Shown: positions 1 through 7,223 of the stretch, in pieces
Layout: every line of letters starts with the position of its first letter
How positions within the stretch are numbered: the first letter of the stretch is position 1
Translations under genes and position numbers: made by a program
Source of the DNA: Treponema sp.
GTDB taxonomy: Bacteria > Spirochaetota > Spirochaetia > Treponematales > Treponemataceae
NCBI GenBank assembly: GCA_022510885.1
Contig: JAFLSP010000002.1
Location: 7,940-25,742 of the forward strand
Reading direction: 5' to 3'
DNA length: 17,803 bases
The notes under the pieces: generated by a model
Told to the model about the DNA's origin: nothing
The model's database searches: none
What the model saw: only the letters and a program-made list of their open reading frames with translations

Positions 1-786
1 AAGTTCGAGGGCATCTACACCCCCACCATGACCGGCGACCGCTACGCGACGGACGACGATGATCCATGGCTTCCGAAGAAGATGAAGACGCTGGCAGGTA
101 ATATCACCTACCCCGACACCTTCAGGCTCAAGTACAGCCAGGCGGGCATCCGCTCGACCTTTACGGTCGGGCAGGTCGATTTGGGCGTGAGCTACTACTA
201 CGGGCACAACAAGCAGGTCTCCGTCAATCCGACCTTGCTGCTTGCAAAAGACGAAAATGCCCTGCACTACGACCGCATGCAAGTCCTCGGGCTTGAGGCG
301 GCCACCGTGCTGTGGCGGTTCAACACGCGCGCGGAGGTCGCCTACAACCTGACCCCCGACACCGCCGGCGACGACCCCTGGGTGAAGAACAACAGCATCG
401 GCTGGGTCGTCGGCTTCGACATCGACCTGCCGCTGCACAACATCAACGTGAACCTCCAGGACCAGGGCAGCTACATCCTGCGCAACGACAAAATCACCAG
501 TCCTTACGACACGGACTACGACCCGAAAGACCGCTACACCAACAACAAGCTCGTGCTCGACGTGACCGACAGCTGGGACCACGAGAAGACCAAGCTCGAC
601 GTGAAGGCAATCTGGGGCATCGAGCGCGGCGACGTGATAGTCCTGCCCAAAGTGACCCGCACCCTGCTCGACGGCTTCGACGTCTCGCTGAGCGGCATGT
701 TCATCTGGTGCAAGGACAAGAACAGCGAGTTCGACGGCTGGCAGCACAACAGCTTCGTCACCGTCGGCGCGCGCTACCAGTTCTAG
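1..786 (+). CDS. Outer-membrane beta-barrel protein, C-terminal part (5' end outside window)
   Basis: The frame is open from base 1, so the gene begins upstream; the first in-window ATG, at 28, is probably internal. The visible 261 residues alternate polar and hydrophobic residues with many aromatics (for example VDLGVSYYYGH and FDVSLSGMFIW), as in transmembrane beta-strands joined by polar, Asp/Asn-rich loops. The chain ends in FVTVGARYQF, a final strand with a terminal Phe and alternating hydrophobic residues. That pattern is the recognition signal for the BAM outer-membrane insertion complex. There is no signal peptide in view because the N-terminus is missing. The family is not recognised with certainty; it resembles large spirochaetal or DUF1302-like barrel proteins. 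It is convergent with clpC and separated from it by a terminator. Outer-membrane location is a well-supported inference; substrate and function are unknown. Confidence 0.7.
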   Translation, partial: KFEGIYTPTMTGDRYATDDDDPWLPKKMKTLAGNITYPDTFRLKYSQAGIRSTFTVGQVDLGVSYYYGHNKQVSVNPTLLLAKDENALHYDRMQVLGLEAATVLWRFNTRAEVAYNLTPDTAGDDPWVKNNSIGWVVGFDIDLPLHNINVNLQDQGSYILRNDKITSPYDTDYDPKDRYTNNKLVLDVTDSWDHEKTKLDVKAIWGIERGDVIVLPKVTRTLLDGFDVSLSGMFIWCKDKNSEFDGWQHNSFVTVGARYQF

Positions 787-804
787 ACGGACAAGGCAGA
801 ACGC

Positions 805-842
805 AAAAAGCCGCGCCGGTTTTCACGCCGGCGCGGCTTTTT
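805..842. terminator. Bidirectional intrinsic terminator between the barrel gene and clpC
   Basis: A perfect inverted repeat has arms AAAAAGCCGCGCCGG (805-819) and its complement (828-842) around an 8-base loop. The ten GC pairs are preceded by an A run and followed by a T run that continues to 844, so the hairpin has a U-tract on both strands. It lies 18 bases after the barrel stop codon and about 93 bases after the clpC stop, and can end both convergent transcripts. The rest of 787-935 has no gene start. Confidence 0.9.
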
Positions 843-867
843 TTACATCATGCGCTCGTGCGCCGCG

Positions 868-927
868 CTACTTCTTCCCCACGCTCGCGTTCGCCTTGGC
901 AATCTCCACGTCCGCCTTCGCGCCGGG
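868..927 (-). other. Coding-like stretch just past the clpC stop, in another frame
   Basis: Downstream of the clpC TAG (936-938), a different minus-strand frame reads PGAKADVEIAKANASVGKK and then stops at 868-870. Nearly every codon ends in G or C, as in the real genes here, and the composition looks like a protein tail. The frame has no start codon or ribosome binding site of its own. It may be the remainder of an older or frameshifted ClpC C-terminus, or chance coding character in GC-rich DNA. No function is assigned. Confidence 0.25.
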
Positions 928-935
928 GCGGGCGG

Positions 936-3518
936 CTACACGAGCAGCGTGTCTTTCGGCAGCGCGTCCCCGACGGCCGTGGTCTGCGCGGGAAGCCTGC
1001 GCTGCCGCGAGAACCTGACGGTCAGTTTCTCGCCGTCGTACCCCACGGTCGCCCTGCCGCTCCCCGCCGCCTTGCCCGCGAGGATGAGCAGGGAAAGCGG
1101 CTCCTCAATCTCGCGCTGGATGAGGCGGCGCATGGGGCGCGCGCCCATGCTCGGGTCGTAGCCGTGGTCGAGCAGGTACTCGCGCGCCTGCGGCCGCAGC
1201 GAGAGCGCAATCGACTGCTCGGCAAGGCGGGCCTGCAGCCCGGCAAGCTGGATGTCGAGGATTGCGCTCACCTGCGCGCGGTTCAGCGCATTGAACACCA
1301 CCACGTCGTCAATGCGGTTGAGCAGCTCCGGGCTCATGATGCGCTTCAGCTCCTCCATCGCGCTCGCCTTGATGTCGCCGTAGGGCAGCAGCCCGCCGTC
1401 CGCCGCGGAGAAGCCGAGCCGCCGGTCCGCCGTAATCTCGCGCGCGCCCGCGTTCGAGGTCATGATGATGACCGTGTTGCGGAAGTTCACCGTATGCCCG
1501 AGGTTGTCGCTCAGCTCGCCCTCCTCCAGCAGCTGGAGGAGCAGGTTGAAGATGTCGGGGTGCGCCTTCTCAATCTCGTCGAGCAGGACGACGCTGTACG
1601 GCTTCTGCCGCACTTTCTCGGTCAGCACGCCGCCCTCGTCGTAGCCGATATAGCCCGGCGGCGCGCCCACCAGGCGGCTCGCGTTGTGCTTCTCCATGAA
1701 GTCGCTCATGTCCACGCGGATGAGCGCGTCCTCCGAGCCGAACAGGAATTTCGCGAGCGATTTTGCCAGCTGCGTCTTGCCCACGCCCGTGGGCCCCAGG
1801 AAGATGAACGACCCCATCGGCCGCGCGGACGAGGACACGCCCGCGCGCGCGCGGCGGATTGCGCCGGAAAGCAGGCTGACCGCCTCGTCCTGCCCGATGA
1901 CCGTCTTGTGCAGCTCCGCCTCCATGCGCAGCAGACGCGCGCTTTCGTTGTCGTCCAGCTGCTCAAGCGGAATGCCCGTCACCGCGCTGATGACGGCGGT
2001 CACGTCCGCCACGCTCACGCGCTTTTTGACGCTCTCCACGTTGTTCTTCCAGTAGTTGCTGAACGTCTCAAGTTTCTGCTTCAGCTCGCGCACCTTGTCG
2101 CGCACCACCGCCGCGTGCTCGTAGTCCTGCCTGGCGACCAGCTGCCGCTTTTCCTCGCCCAGGTCCTCGATGCTCTTCTCCAGTTCGGCGAGCTGCACCG
2201 GGCGTTCCTCTTCCTGAATCTTCTTCGCGCTGCCCGCCTCGTCGAGGATGTCAATCGCCTTGTCGGGCAGGTGCCGCTCGGGCATATAGCGCGTGGTGAA
2301 TTTGACGATTGCGGGAATCACGTCCGCGTCGTAGGCGACTGTATGGAATTCCTCGTACTTGCCCTTCAGCCCCTCAAGAATCTGCACGGCCTCCTCGGCG
2401 GACGGCTCGTCCACCTTGACGATTTGGAAGCGGCGCTCAAGGGCGGAGTCGCGCTCAAAATACTTGCGGTACTCCTTCCGCGTCGTCGCGCCGATAATCT
2501 GAATCTCGCCGCGGCTGAGCGCGGGCTTGAGGATGTTGCTCGCGTCCATCTGCCCCTCCGGTCCGCCCGCGCCGATAATCGTGTGCAGCTCGTCCATGAA
2601 GAGAATGATGTCGCCGCTGTCGCGGATTTCCTTCATCATGCGCTTCATGCGCTCCTCGAATTCGCCGCGGTATTTCGTGCCGGCTATCATCGCCGCAAGG
2701 TCGAGCGAGAGGACGCGCTTCTTGAGCAGGTTGCGCGGAACGTCGCCGCGCGCGATGTGCTGCGCAAGCCCTTCGGCAATGGCGGTCTTTCCCACGCCCG
2801 GCTCGCCAATCAGCACGGGATTGTTCTTGGTGCGGCGGCTCAGAATCTGCACGCAGCGGCGGATTTCCTGCTCCCTGCCGACCACGGGGTCCATGGCGTT
2901 CTCGCGCGAGAGCTGCGTCAGGTCGCGGCTGAAGTCCGACAGGAAGGATTTTTTCGGCTGGTTCGCGCCCGTGCGTCCCTGCTGCTGCTGGCTCGCCCCG
3001 TCCGTCCCGGACAAGTTTTTTATCATTGAGTGCGCGAATTCCTTTGCAGCCTGCTGGCTGTCCGACGCGCTCGAAAAATGGTTCTGCTGCACCGCCAACG
3101 CGGCATGGCGCGCCGCGTCCACGGGAATGCCCGCGCGCTCAAAGAACCGCCATACTGCGCTCTGCTCCTCACGCATGGCGGCAAGCAGCAGATGCTCCGT
3201 GCCCACGTAGTCATTGCGCAGTGAGCGTGACTCAATCGCGGACATATCGACCATCGTGCGCAGGCGGCGCGACGGGGGAAGCTCGCTCGGGTCAGCGGAA
3301 AACTGCTGTGCGGGCGGCAGGCTCTGCTCAAGGGCAAGCTGGAGCGAAAGCACGTTGATATGCAGATACTGCAAGAGGTGATAGCCAAGCCCGTCCGCGC
3401 TTTTCAGCAGCGCGAGGAGCACGTGCTCCGGCAACAATTCGGCACAGCCGCTTTTCCGTCCTTCGTCCTGTGCGAGCGCGACAATCAGCCGTTGCGCCCG
3501 CGGAGATAATCCTTTCAT
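936..3518 (-). CDS. clpC: ClpC-type AAA+ unfoldase (Hsp100)
   Basis: This ATP-driven unfoldase feeds substrates to the ClpP peptidase in the cytoplasm. The 860-residue protein has the full ClpC layout: an N-terminal repeat domain (about 1-145), a Gln-rich linker (177-180 is QQQQ), a first ATPase module with GEPGVGKT (238-245) and ILFMDE (305-310), a middle UVR-like coiled coil (about 443-490), and a second module with GPTGVGKT (575-582) and VVLLDE (643-648). LGF at 701-703 matches the (I/L/V)-G-(F/L) loop that docks on ClpP. The MGARPMRRLIQ segment (791-801) is typical of the C-terminal domain. ATG at 3518 has AGAGGA about seven bases upstream. mcsA and mcsB precede it, and a middle UVR domain separates ClpC from ClpB and ClpA. 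The last 20 or so residues beyond KLTVRF are unlike the usual end. Confidence 0.95.
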   Translation of the reverse strand: MKGLSPRAQRLIVALAQDEGRKSGCAELLPEHVLLALLKSADGLGYHLLQYLHINVLSLQLALEQSLPPAQQFSADPSELPPSRRLRTMVDMSAIESRSLRNDYVGTEHLLLAAMREEQSAVWRFFERAGIPVDAARHAALAVQQNHFSSASDSQQAAKEFAHSMIKNLSGTDGASQQQQGRTGANQPKKSFLSDFSRDLTQLSRENAMDPVVGREQEIRRCVQILSRRTKNNPVLIGEPGVGKTAIAEGLAQHIARGDVPRNLLKKRVLSLDLAAMIAGTKYRGEFEERMKRMMKEIRDSGDIILFMDELHTIIGAGGPEGQMDASNILKPALSRGEIQIIGATTRKEYRKYFERDSALERRFQIVKVDEPSAEEAVQILEGLKGKYEEFHTVAYDADVIPAIVKFTTRYMPERHLPDKAIDILDEAGSAKKIQEEERPVQLAELEKSIEDLGEEKRQLVARQDYEHAAVVRDKVRELKQKLETFSNYWKNNVESVKKRVSVADVTAVISAVTGIPLEQLDDNESARLLRMEAELHKTVIGQDEAVSLLSGAIRRARAGVSSSARPMGSFIFLGPTGVGKTQLAKSLAKFLFGSEDALIRVDMSDFMEKHNASRLVGAPPGYIGYDEGGVLTEKVRQKPYSVVLLDEIEKAHPDIFNLLLQLLEEGELSDNLGHTVNFRNTVIIMTSNAGAREITADRRLGFSAADGGLLPYGDIKASAMEELKRIMSPELLNRIDDVVVFNALNRAQVSAILDIQLAGLQARLAEQSIALSLRPQAREYLLDHGYDPSMGARPMRRLIQREIEEPLSLLILAGKAAGSGRATVGYDGEKLTVRFSRQRRLPAQTTAVGDALPKDTLLV

Positions 3519-3547
3519 GCAAATCCTCTGTCTTATTTCCGTGCGAC

Positions 3548-4639
3548 CTACATGGTCAGCCGCTCAAATGATTCCTGCATAATCACTGCGCGCAGCCGTT
3601 CGGTCTGGAGCGTCCTGTCTTTGGCGATGTCAGCGGGAAAGCGGAACGAGCCGTTTTTGAGCACGAACTGCAAGTGCCCGTCCTGAATGCGGTAAAGCAG
3701 GGCGCACAAGTCGCTGTCCGTCACGCCGCCCGCAATGCCCGCGTCCATTCCCCATTTGAGCTTACCAATACTATCGACCGCTTCGCGCAGGGGCATGAGC
3801 GACGCGAATCTCATCGTGGCGAAAGCGCGGCATACCGCGTCGCGCATCTCGGTCGGACGACTGCGCACGACCGCCTTGCGCTCCCGCCGCTCGCATTCCG
3901 CCGCATAGCGGACGGCGGAGACAACTGCCGCCATCTGGTCGAACTCGCTCCCAACCGCCGACTGCCGCGCGGAAATCTGATAATACGCGCCCAACGACGT
4001 GCCGCTGCCCTGCCCCGCGCCGAAGCAGGCCGCCACCTCAATGCCCTTCTCGCCCAACTCCGCCACCAAGTCATGCAGCGTTCCCGCAAAGGAAACGGAC
4101 GGCAGATGCACGCGCGCGCTCACTTTCATGCCGCTGCCGCAGTCGAGCACCGACGAGGTGAGAAAGCCGAAATCGTAGCTAGCGGCAAACTGAAGCGACT
4201 TCTGGAGGTCCTCGTCAAGCTGACGGCACAGCGCGTAGGCGGCGTTGCCGTCCAGGCCCGCCACGAACGCGCTGATGCGCACATGGTCGTCCGTGTTGAC
4301 CGTGCAGGCGACATTGCCGTCCGTGCGCATGACGATACCGCTGCCGGGCATCTCCTTTGCGCCCTCATCAATCACGCCGCGCTCGCTCAGGATTTTTGCC
4401 CCCAACTCGTCCAAGTCGCTCGCCGCAAGCGCATGGAACGACTCGGGATGCTCGCCGTGCGCGAACGAATCGAACACGAGCGCCTGCACATGCTCCGCGT
4501 CGTCGCGCGCAAAATGCGGGGGAAACGGATAATTCGCGAGGTTGCGCGCCAAACGGACGCGGGTGGAAAGCACCACGTCGTCCTCCGGGCCGGCGGCGGC
4601 ATACCAAGCGTCCGTCCCGACGGAAGCACGCGCTTTCAT
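3548..4639 (-). CDS. mcsB: McsB-family protein-arginine kinase homologue with altered active site
   Basis: McsB phosphorylates arginine on misfolded proteins, marking them for ClpC-ClpP; it belongs to the phosphagen kinase fold. The 363 residues match family length. LSTRVRLARN (24-33) is the ATP-binding signature, and RDAVCRAF (266-273) and the HLP after the catalytic loop are also family-like. Key positions differ. The usual NEEDH reads NTDDH (115-119). The usual LT-x-CPTN-x-GTG loop reads LTSSVLDCGSG (160-170), putting Ser163 where the catalytic Cys belongs and a Cys four residues later, at 167. The following LR, which contacts ATP, is MK. Kinase activity is therefore uncertain; it could be a weak kinase, a kinase with a shifted nucleophile, or an adaptor. 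ATG at 4639 overlaps the mcsA stop by four bases (ATGA), with GGTGGTGAG just upstream. Confidence 0.88.
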   Translation of the reverse strand: MKARASVGTDAWYAAAGPEDDVVLSTRVRLARNLANYPFPPHFARDDAEHVQALVFDSFAHGEHPESFHALAASDLDELGAKILSERGVIDEGAKEMPGSGIVMRTDGNVACTVNTDDHVRISAFVAGLDGNAAYALCRQLDEDLQKSLQFAASYDFGFLTSSVLDCGSGMKVSARVHLPSVSFAGTLHDLVAELGEKGIEVAACFGAGQGSGTSLGAYYQISARQSAVGSEFDQMAAVVSAVRYAAECERRERKAVVRSRPTEMRDAVCRAFATMRFASLMPLREAVDSIGKLKWGMDAGIAGGVTDSDLCALLYRIQDGHLQFVLKNGSFRFPADIAKDRTLQTERLRAVIMQESFERLTM

Positions 4640-5157
4640 TGCTCACCACCTGCCACGCACGGCTTTTCGAGCGCGCGCAGATAGTCGCGGTAAAGCGCTG
4701 CCTTCTCGTAGTCCTCGTTTTTGAGCGACTCCTCCAACTTGGTGCGCAGCACGATACGGTCATTCAAGACGGAGCGGAAATTACGCAGACGGTTGGGCAT
4801 CCTGCCCGTATAGGCCCCGCTCATGCCGTGGTCCTTGAGAATCGCAGCAATGTCGTCTTTGAAAATAGCATAGCATTCTGGGCAGCCTGCCGTGCGCGAC
4901 TTTTTTATGGAGGCCAGGCTCGTTCCGCAAACCGGGCACACCTGATTCGCCTCTTCAGCGAGCTTTCGAGAGATTTTTGCCAACTGCGCGAACAGTCCGC
5001 CCAGTGATTTTCCCAACGATTTCGGGTCGGGAGTCACACCGTGCTTGGCGGCACAGTCCATGCACAAGTTCAGCTTCCTATGGGAATCTTGCCCCATCTG
5101 CTCGATAAAAAACACCGCCGCGTTCGTATGACAAAAATCGCACACCGTCTCGCTCAT
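4636..5157 (-). CDS. mcsA: McsA, zinc-finger activator of McsB
   Basis: McsA binds and activates McsB and helps deliver substrates to ClpC. The 173 residues carry four CxxC pairs, CDFC (6-9), CMDC (32-35), CPVC (74-77) and CPEC (92-95), enough for two zinc sites. A C-terminal UVR motif follows (about 128-163, LNDRIVLRTKLEESLKNEDY and onward), the helical hairpin that is also found in ClpC and UvrB/UvrC. The block GCPECYAIF followed by HG and YTGRMPNR is typical of McsA. ATG at 5157 has AAGGCGGTGGG just upstream. It is the first gene of mcsA-mcsB-clpC and overlaps mcsB by four bases. The Firmicute operon usually begins with the repressor gene ctsR, which is absent here. Confidence 0.92.
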   Translation of the reverse strand: MSETVCDFCHTNAAVFFIEQMGQDSHRKLNLCMDCAAKHGVTPDPKSLGKSLGGLFAQLAKISRKLAEEANQVCPVCGTSLASIKKSRTAGCPECYAIFKDDIAAILKDHGMSGAYTGRMPNRLRNFRSVLNDRIVLRTKLEESLKNEDYEKAALYRDYLRALEKPCVAGGEQ

Positions 5158-5188
5158 CGTCCCACCGCCTTAAAAACACCGTACTATC

Positions 5189-5194
5189 AGTATA
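5189..5194 (-). promoter_or_regulatory. Candidate -10 box for mcsA-mcsB-clpC
   Basis: The 57-base gap between the upstream permease gene and mcsA contains TATACT on the minus strand, a near-consensus sigma-70 -10 box, placing transcription start about 25 bases before the mcsA ATG. No convincing -35 is present at 16-18 bases; TAGTCG is the best match. Neither a CtsR-type direct repeat nor a CIRCE inverted repeat was found. A short inverted repeat, TACT-ATC-AGTA (5182-5192), overlaps the box and could be incidental. Confidence 0.4.
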
Positions 5195-5214
5195 ACACTT
5201 TTTCGGGCAAACGA

Positions 5215-6543
5215 CTAGATTTTCCGCAGCGTGCCGATAGGTTTTTCCCTGCCCGCGCGCACTGCCGGAATCGCGCTGACCGCAAGGGAGAGCACGAGCG
5301 TGCCGCAGCCGATGACAATCAGCTGGCCGAGCGGCACGGAAAGCGGCACATGCTGCAAGTAGAACGCCGGGTCGAGCAGATGAATCTGCGCGAAGTCGGA
5401 CGGTGACGCACCGCGCAAAAGATGGATGAAACGCGCGCCGCCGTTCACCACCCGCTCAATCGCGCGGATGCTCGCGTCGAAGTTGACCGCGCACAGCAGT
5501 CCCAGGGGAATGCCCGCAAGCACGCCTGCCGTACCCGCCACCAGTCCCGCCACCAAGAATGAAAGCGCGATGCCCTGCGTCGAGGCTCCGAGACTCTTGA
5601 GAATGGCGATTTCCCGGCGCCGCTCCATGACAAGCATGACAAGCGCACTTGAGATATTGACAGAGGCGACAAGGACAATCAGCAGCATGATGAACAGCAG
5701 CATAATCCGTGTGGAGGAGAAATTCTCGTACTGCGCAGCATTCAGTTCGTCCCAGCGGTAAACGCGCGTGTACTGCGGCACGACACGCTCCACCGCGCTC
5801 TGCACGCGCGCAAGGGCGAGGAAATCAAAGGCATCCGTCGTGAAAATTCCTACGCTTACCTCGCTCGATTGCGCAGGCAACATGTCAAATCCTGTCTCAA
5901 GCGGCACGAATACCCACAGCGCGTCCAATTCCTGATAGCCGCACGAGACGACACCGGCGACCCGAAGCGGCGTGATTTTTGGCACAATGCTCCCCGACCC
6001 AAGGCGACGTGCCGTAATCAGACGGAACGTGTCGCCAGCAGAAAGCCCCAACTGTTCCGCGAGTTTCTCGCCGATGACTGCCGCATTCTTCTGCCCAAGG
6101 CTCGCCTCCCCATCCGAGACCGTGAACAACTCGGTAAACGCGGGATTCGCCCTGAACACATCGCTGCGCACCGCACGGATGGTTGCCCCCATCCTGCCCC
6201 GTTTCCCCGCCGCAAGCCCGATGCCCTGCACCTCGGGATACGCCGCCGCCACGCCTTCCACGCGGGAAAGCCGTTCGGTAAGCGCGCTCAGTTCGGATTC
6301 ACCCGGAGCCGTCTGCGCGAACGGATAGAGCACGCATTTGAGATGCGAACTGGAAAGCCCGATGATGCGGCTCGTAATGCCCTGAATCATGCCGTCCGAA
6401 ACGGTAAGCACCATGACGAGCGGCACGAGGCTGATAGCGATGCATACGCACGCGCCGATGAGACTGCGCCGCGCGTTGGACTTCTTGCCCGTGCGAGGAA
6501 ACAGCAGCCGCCATGCGAACGACAGAGACGCGCCCGTCCTCAC
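5215..6543 (-). CDS. lolE: LolC/LolE-family lipoprotein-release permease (second permease)
   Basis: This inner-membrane subunit of a LolCDE-type ABC transporter would extract lipoproteins from the periplasmic face of the membrane. The 442 residues show the family layout: one membrane segment near the N-terminus (about 28-48), a large periplasmic domain (about 50-275), then three membrane segments (about 278-302, 325-352 and 405-427) forming an FtsX domain. A cytoplasmic loop, MERRREIAILKSLGAS (306-321), matches the coupling segment that contacts the ATPase. The start is GTG at 6543, overlapping the lolD stop (GTGA), with GGAG eight bases upstream inside lolD. The lolE symbol is given by position; C and E types are not separable by eye. 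Confidence 0.85.
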   Translation of the reverse strand: MRTGASLSFAWRLLFPRTGKKSNARRSLIGACVCIAISLVPLVMVLTVSDGMIQGITSRIIGLSSSHLKCVLYPFAQTAPGESELSALTERLSRVEGVAAAYPEVQGIGLAAGKRGRMGATIRAVRSDVFRANPAFTELFTVSDGEASLGQKNAAVIGEKLAEQLGLSAGDTFRLITARRLGSGSIVPKITPLRVAGVVSCGYQELDALWVFVPLETGFDMLPAQSSEVSVGIFTTDAFDFLALARVQSAVERVVPQYTRVYRWDELNAAQYENFSSTRIMLLFIMLLIVLVASVNISSALVMLVMERRREIAILKSLGASTQGIALSFLVAGLVAGTAGVLAGIPLGLLCAVNFDASIRAIERVVNGGARFIHLLRGASPSDFAQIHLLDPAFYLQHVPLSVPLGQLIVIGCGTLVLSLAVSAIPAVRAGREKPIGTLRKI

Positions 6544-7223
6544 GGCACACGCTCCACAAGCCGTCCGCCCACAATTGCGTAGCAGACATCGCCTTTCTTC
6601 GCCAACGTCATATCGTGCGTAACAAGAACGAGCGTCTTTTTATACGTGTCCGCCAACGAAAAAAGCAGGTCGCCAATCATCGCCGCATTCGCAGGGTCGA
6701 GGTTACCGGTCGGCTCGTCGGCAAGGATGACCTGCGGGTCATTGACAAGCGCACGCGCAACGGCGACCCGCTGCCGCTCCCCGCCTGAAAGCTGGCTCGG
6801 CAGATGATGCATCCGCGCGGCAAGCCCCACGTCGGCAAGCAGGCGCGCCGCCTTCTCGCGCGCCTCGTGACGGGGAACGCCCGCCATATACGCCGGCAGA
6901 AACACGTTCTCCAGCGCGGTAAAGTCCTTGAGCAGATAATGAAACTGAAAAATCAGCCCGAGGAAGCGCGCACGATAGTCGGTCAGCTCGGACTCGCCCA
7001 GCGCAGTGACCTCGAACGCGCCCACGCGCACCGTTCCCGCCGTTGCCGTGTCGAGCCCGCCGAGGATGTTCAAGAACGTGCTCTTGCCGCTTCCGCTTTC
7101 CCCCAGGATGACGGTCTTCGTTCCCGTCGCCACCGTCAGGCTCAAATTCTTGAGGATGGTCAGCGTCTCGCTGTCTGTTTTGTAGGTTTTCTCCAGATTC
7201 TCAATCGTGATGATGTCACTCAT
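6540..7223 (-). CDS. lolD: LolD-type ABC transporter ATPase
   Basis: This cytoplasmic ATPase would power the LolCDE lipoprotein-release complex. The 227 residues carry Walker [10 protein letters not shown] (41-49), Q-loop FQF (92-94, Gln93), signature LSGGERQR (145-152), Walker B VILADE (165-170) and the H-loop His203. Its length and the block [19 protein letters not shown] are typical of the LolD/MacB/FtsE group. It sits between two FtsX-type permeases, which favours LolD. The ATG at 7223 is chosen because GGAGGTG lies seven bases before it; a longer TTG frame from 7241 would include that ribosome binding site in the protein. It overlaps the preceding permease by eight bases. Confidence 0.92.
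   Translation of the reverse strand: MSDIITIENLEKTYKTDSETLTILKNLSLTVATGTKTVILGESGSGKSTFLNILGGLDTATAGTVRVGAFEVTALGESELTDYRARFLGLIFQFHYLLKDFTALENVFLPAYMAGVPRHEAREKAARLLADVGLAARMHHLPSQLSGGERQRVAVARALVNDPQVILADEPTGNLDPANAAMIGDLLFSLADTYKKTLVLVTHDMTLAKKGDVCYAIVGGRLVERVP

Noticed and set aside
312..3029. A 905-codon open frame on the + strand opposite clpC
   Set aside because: The minus strand encodes a full ClpC with both ATPase modules; the opposite frame is rich in Arg, His and Ala with no domain, as expected for an antisense shadow in GC-rich DNA.
5158..5214. Terminator or heat-shock operator in the gap before mcsA
   Set aside because: There is no GC-rich hairpin with a T run, no CIRCE repeat and no CtsR-type direct repeat; only a -10-like box is visible.
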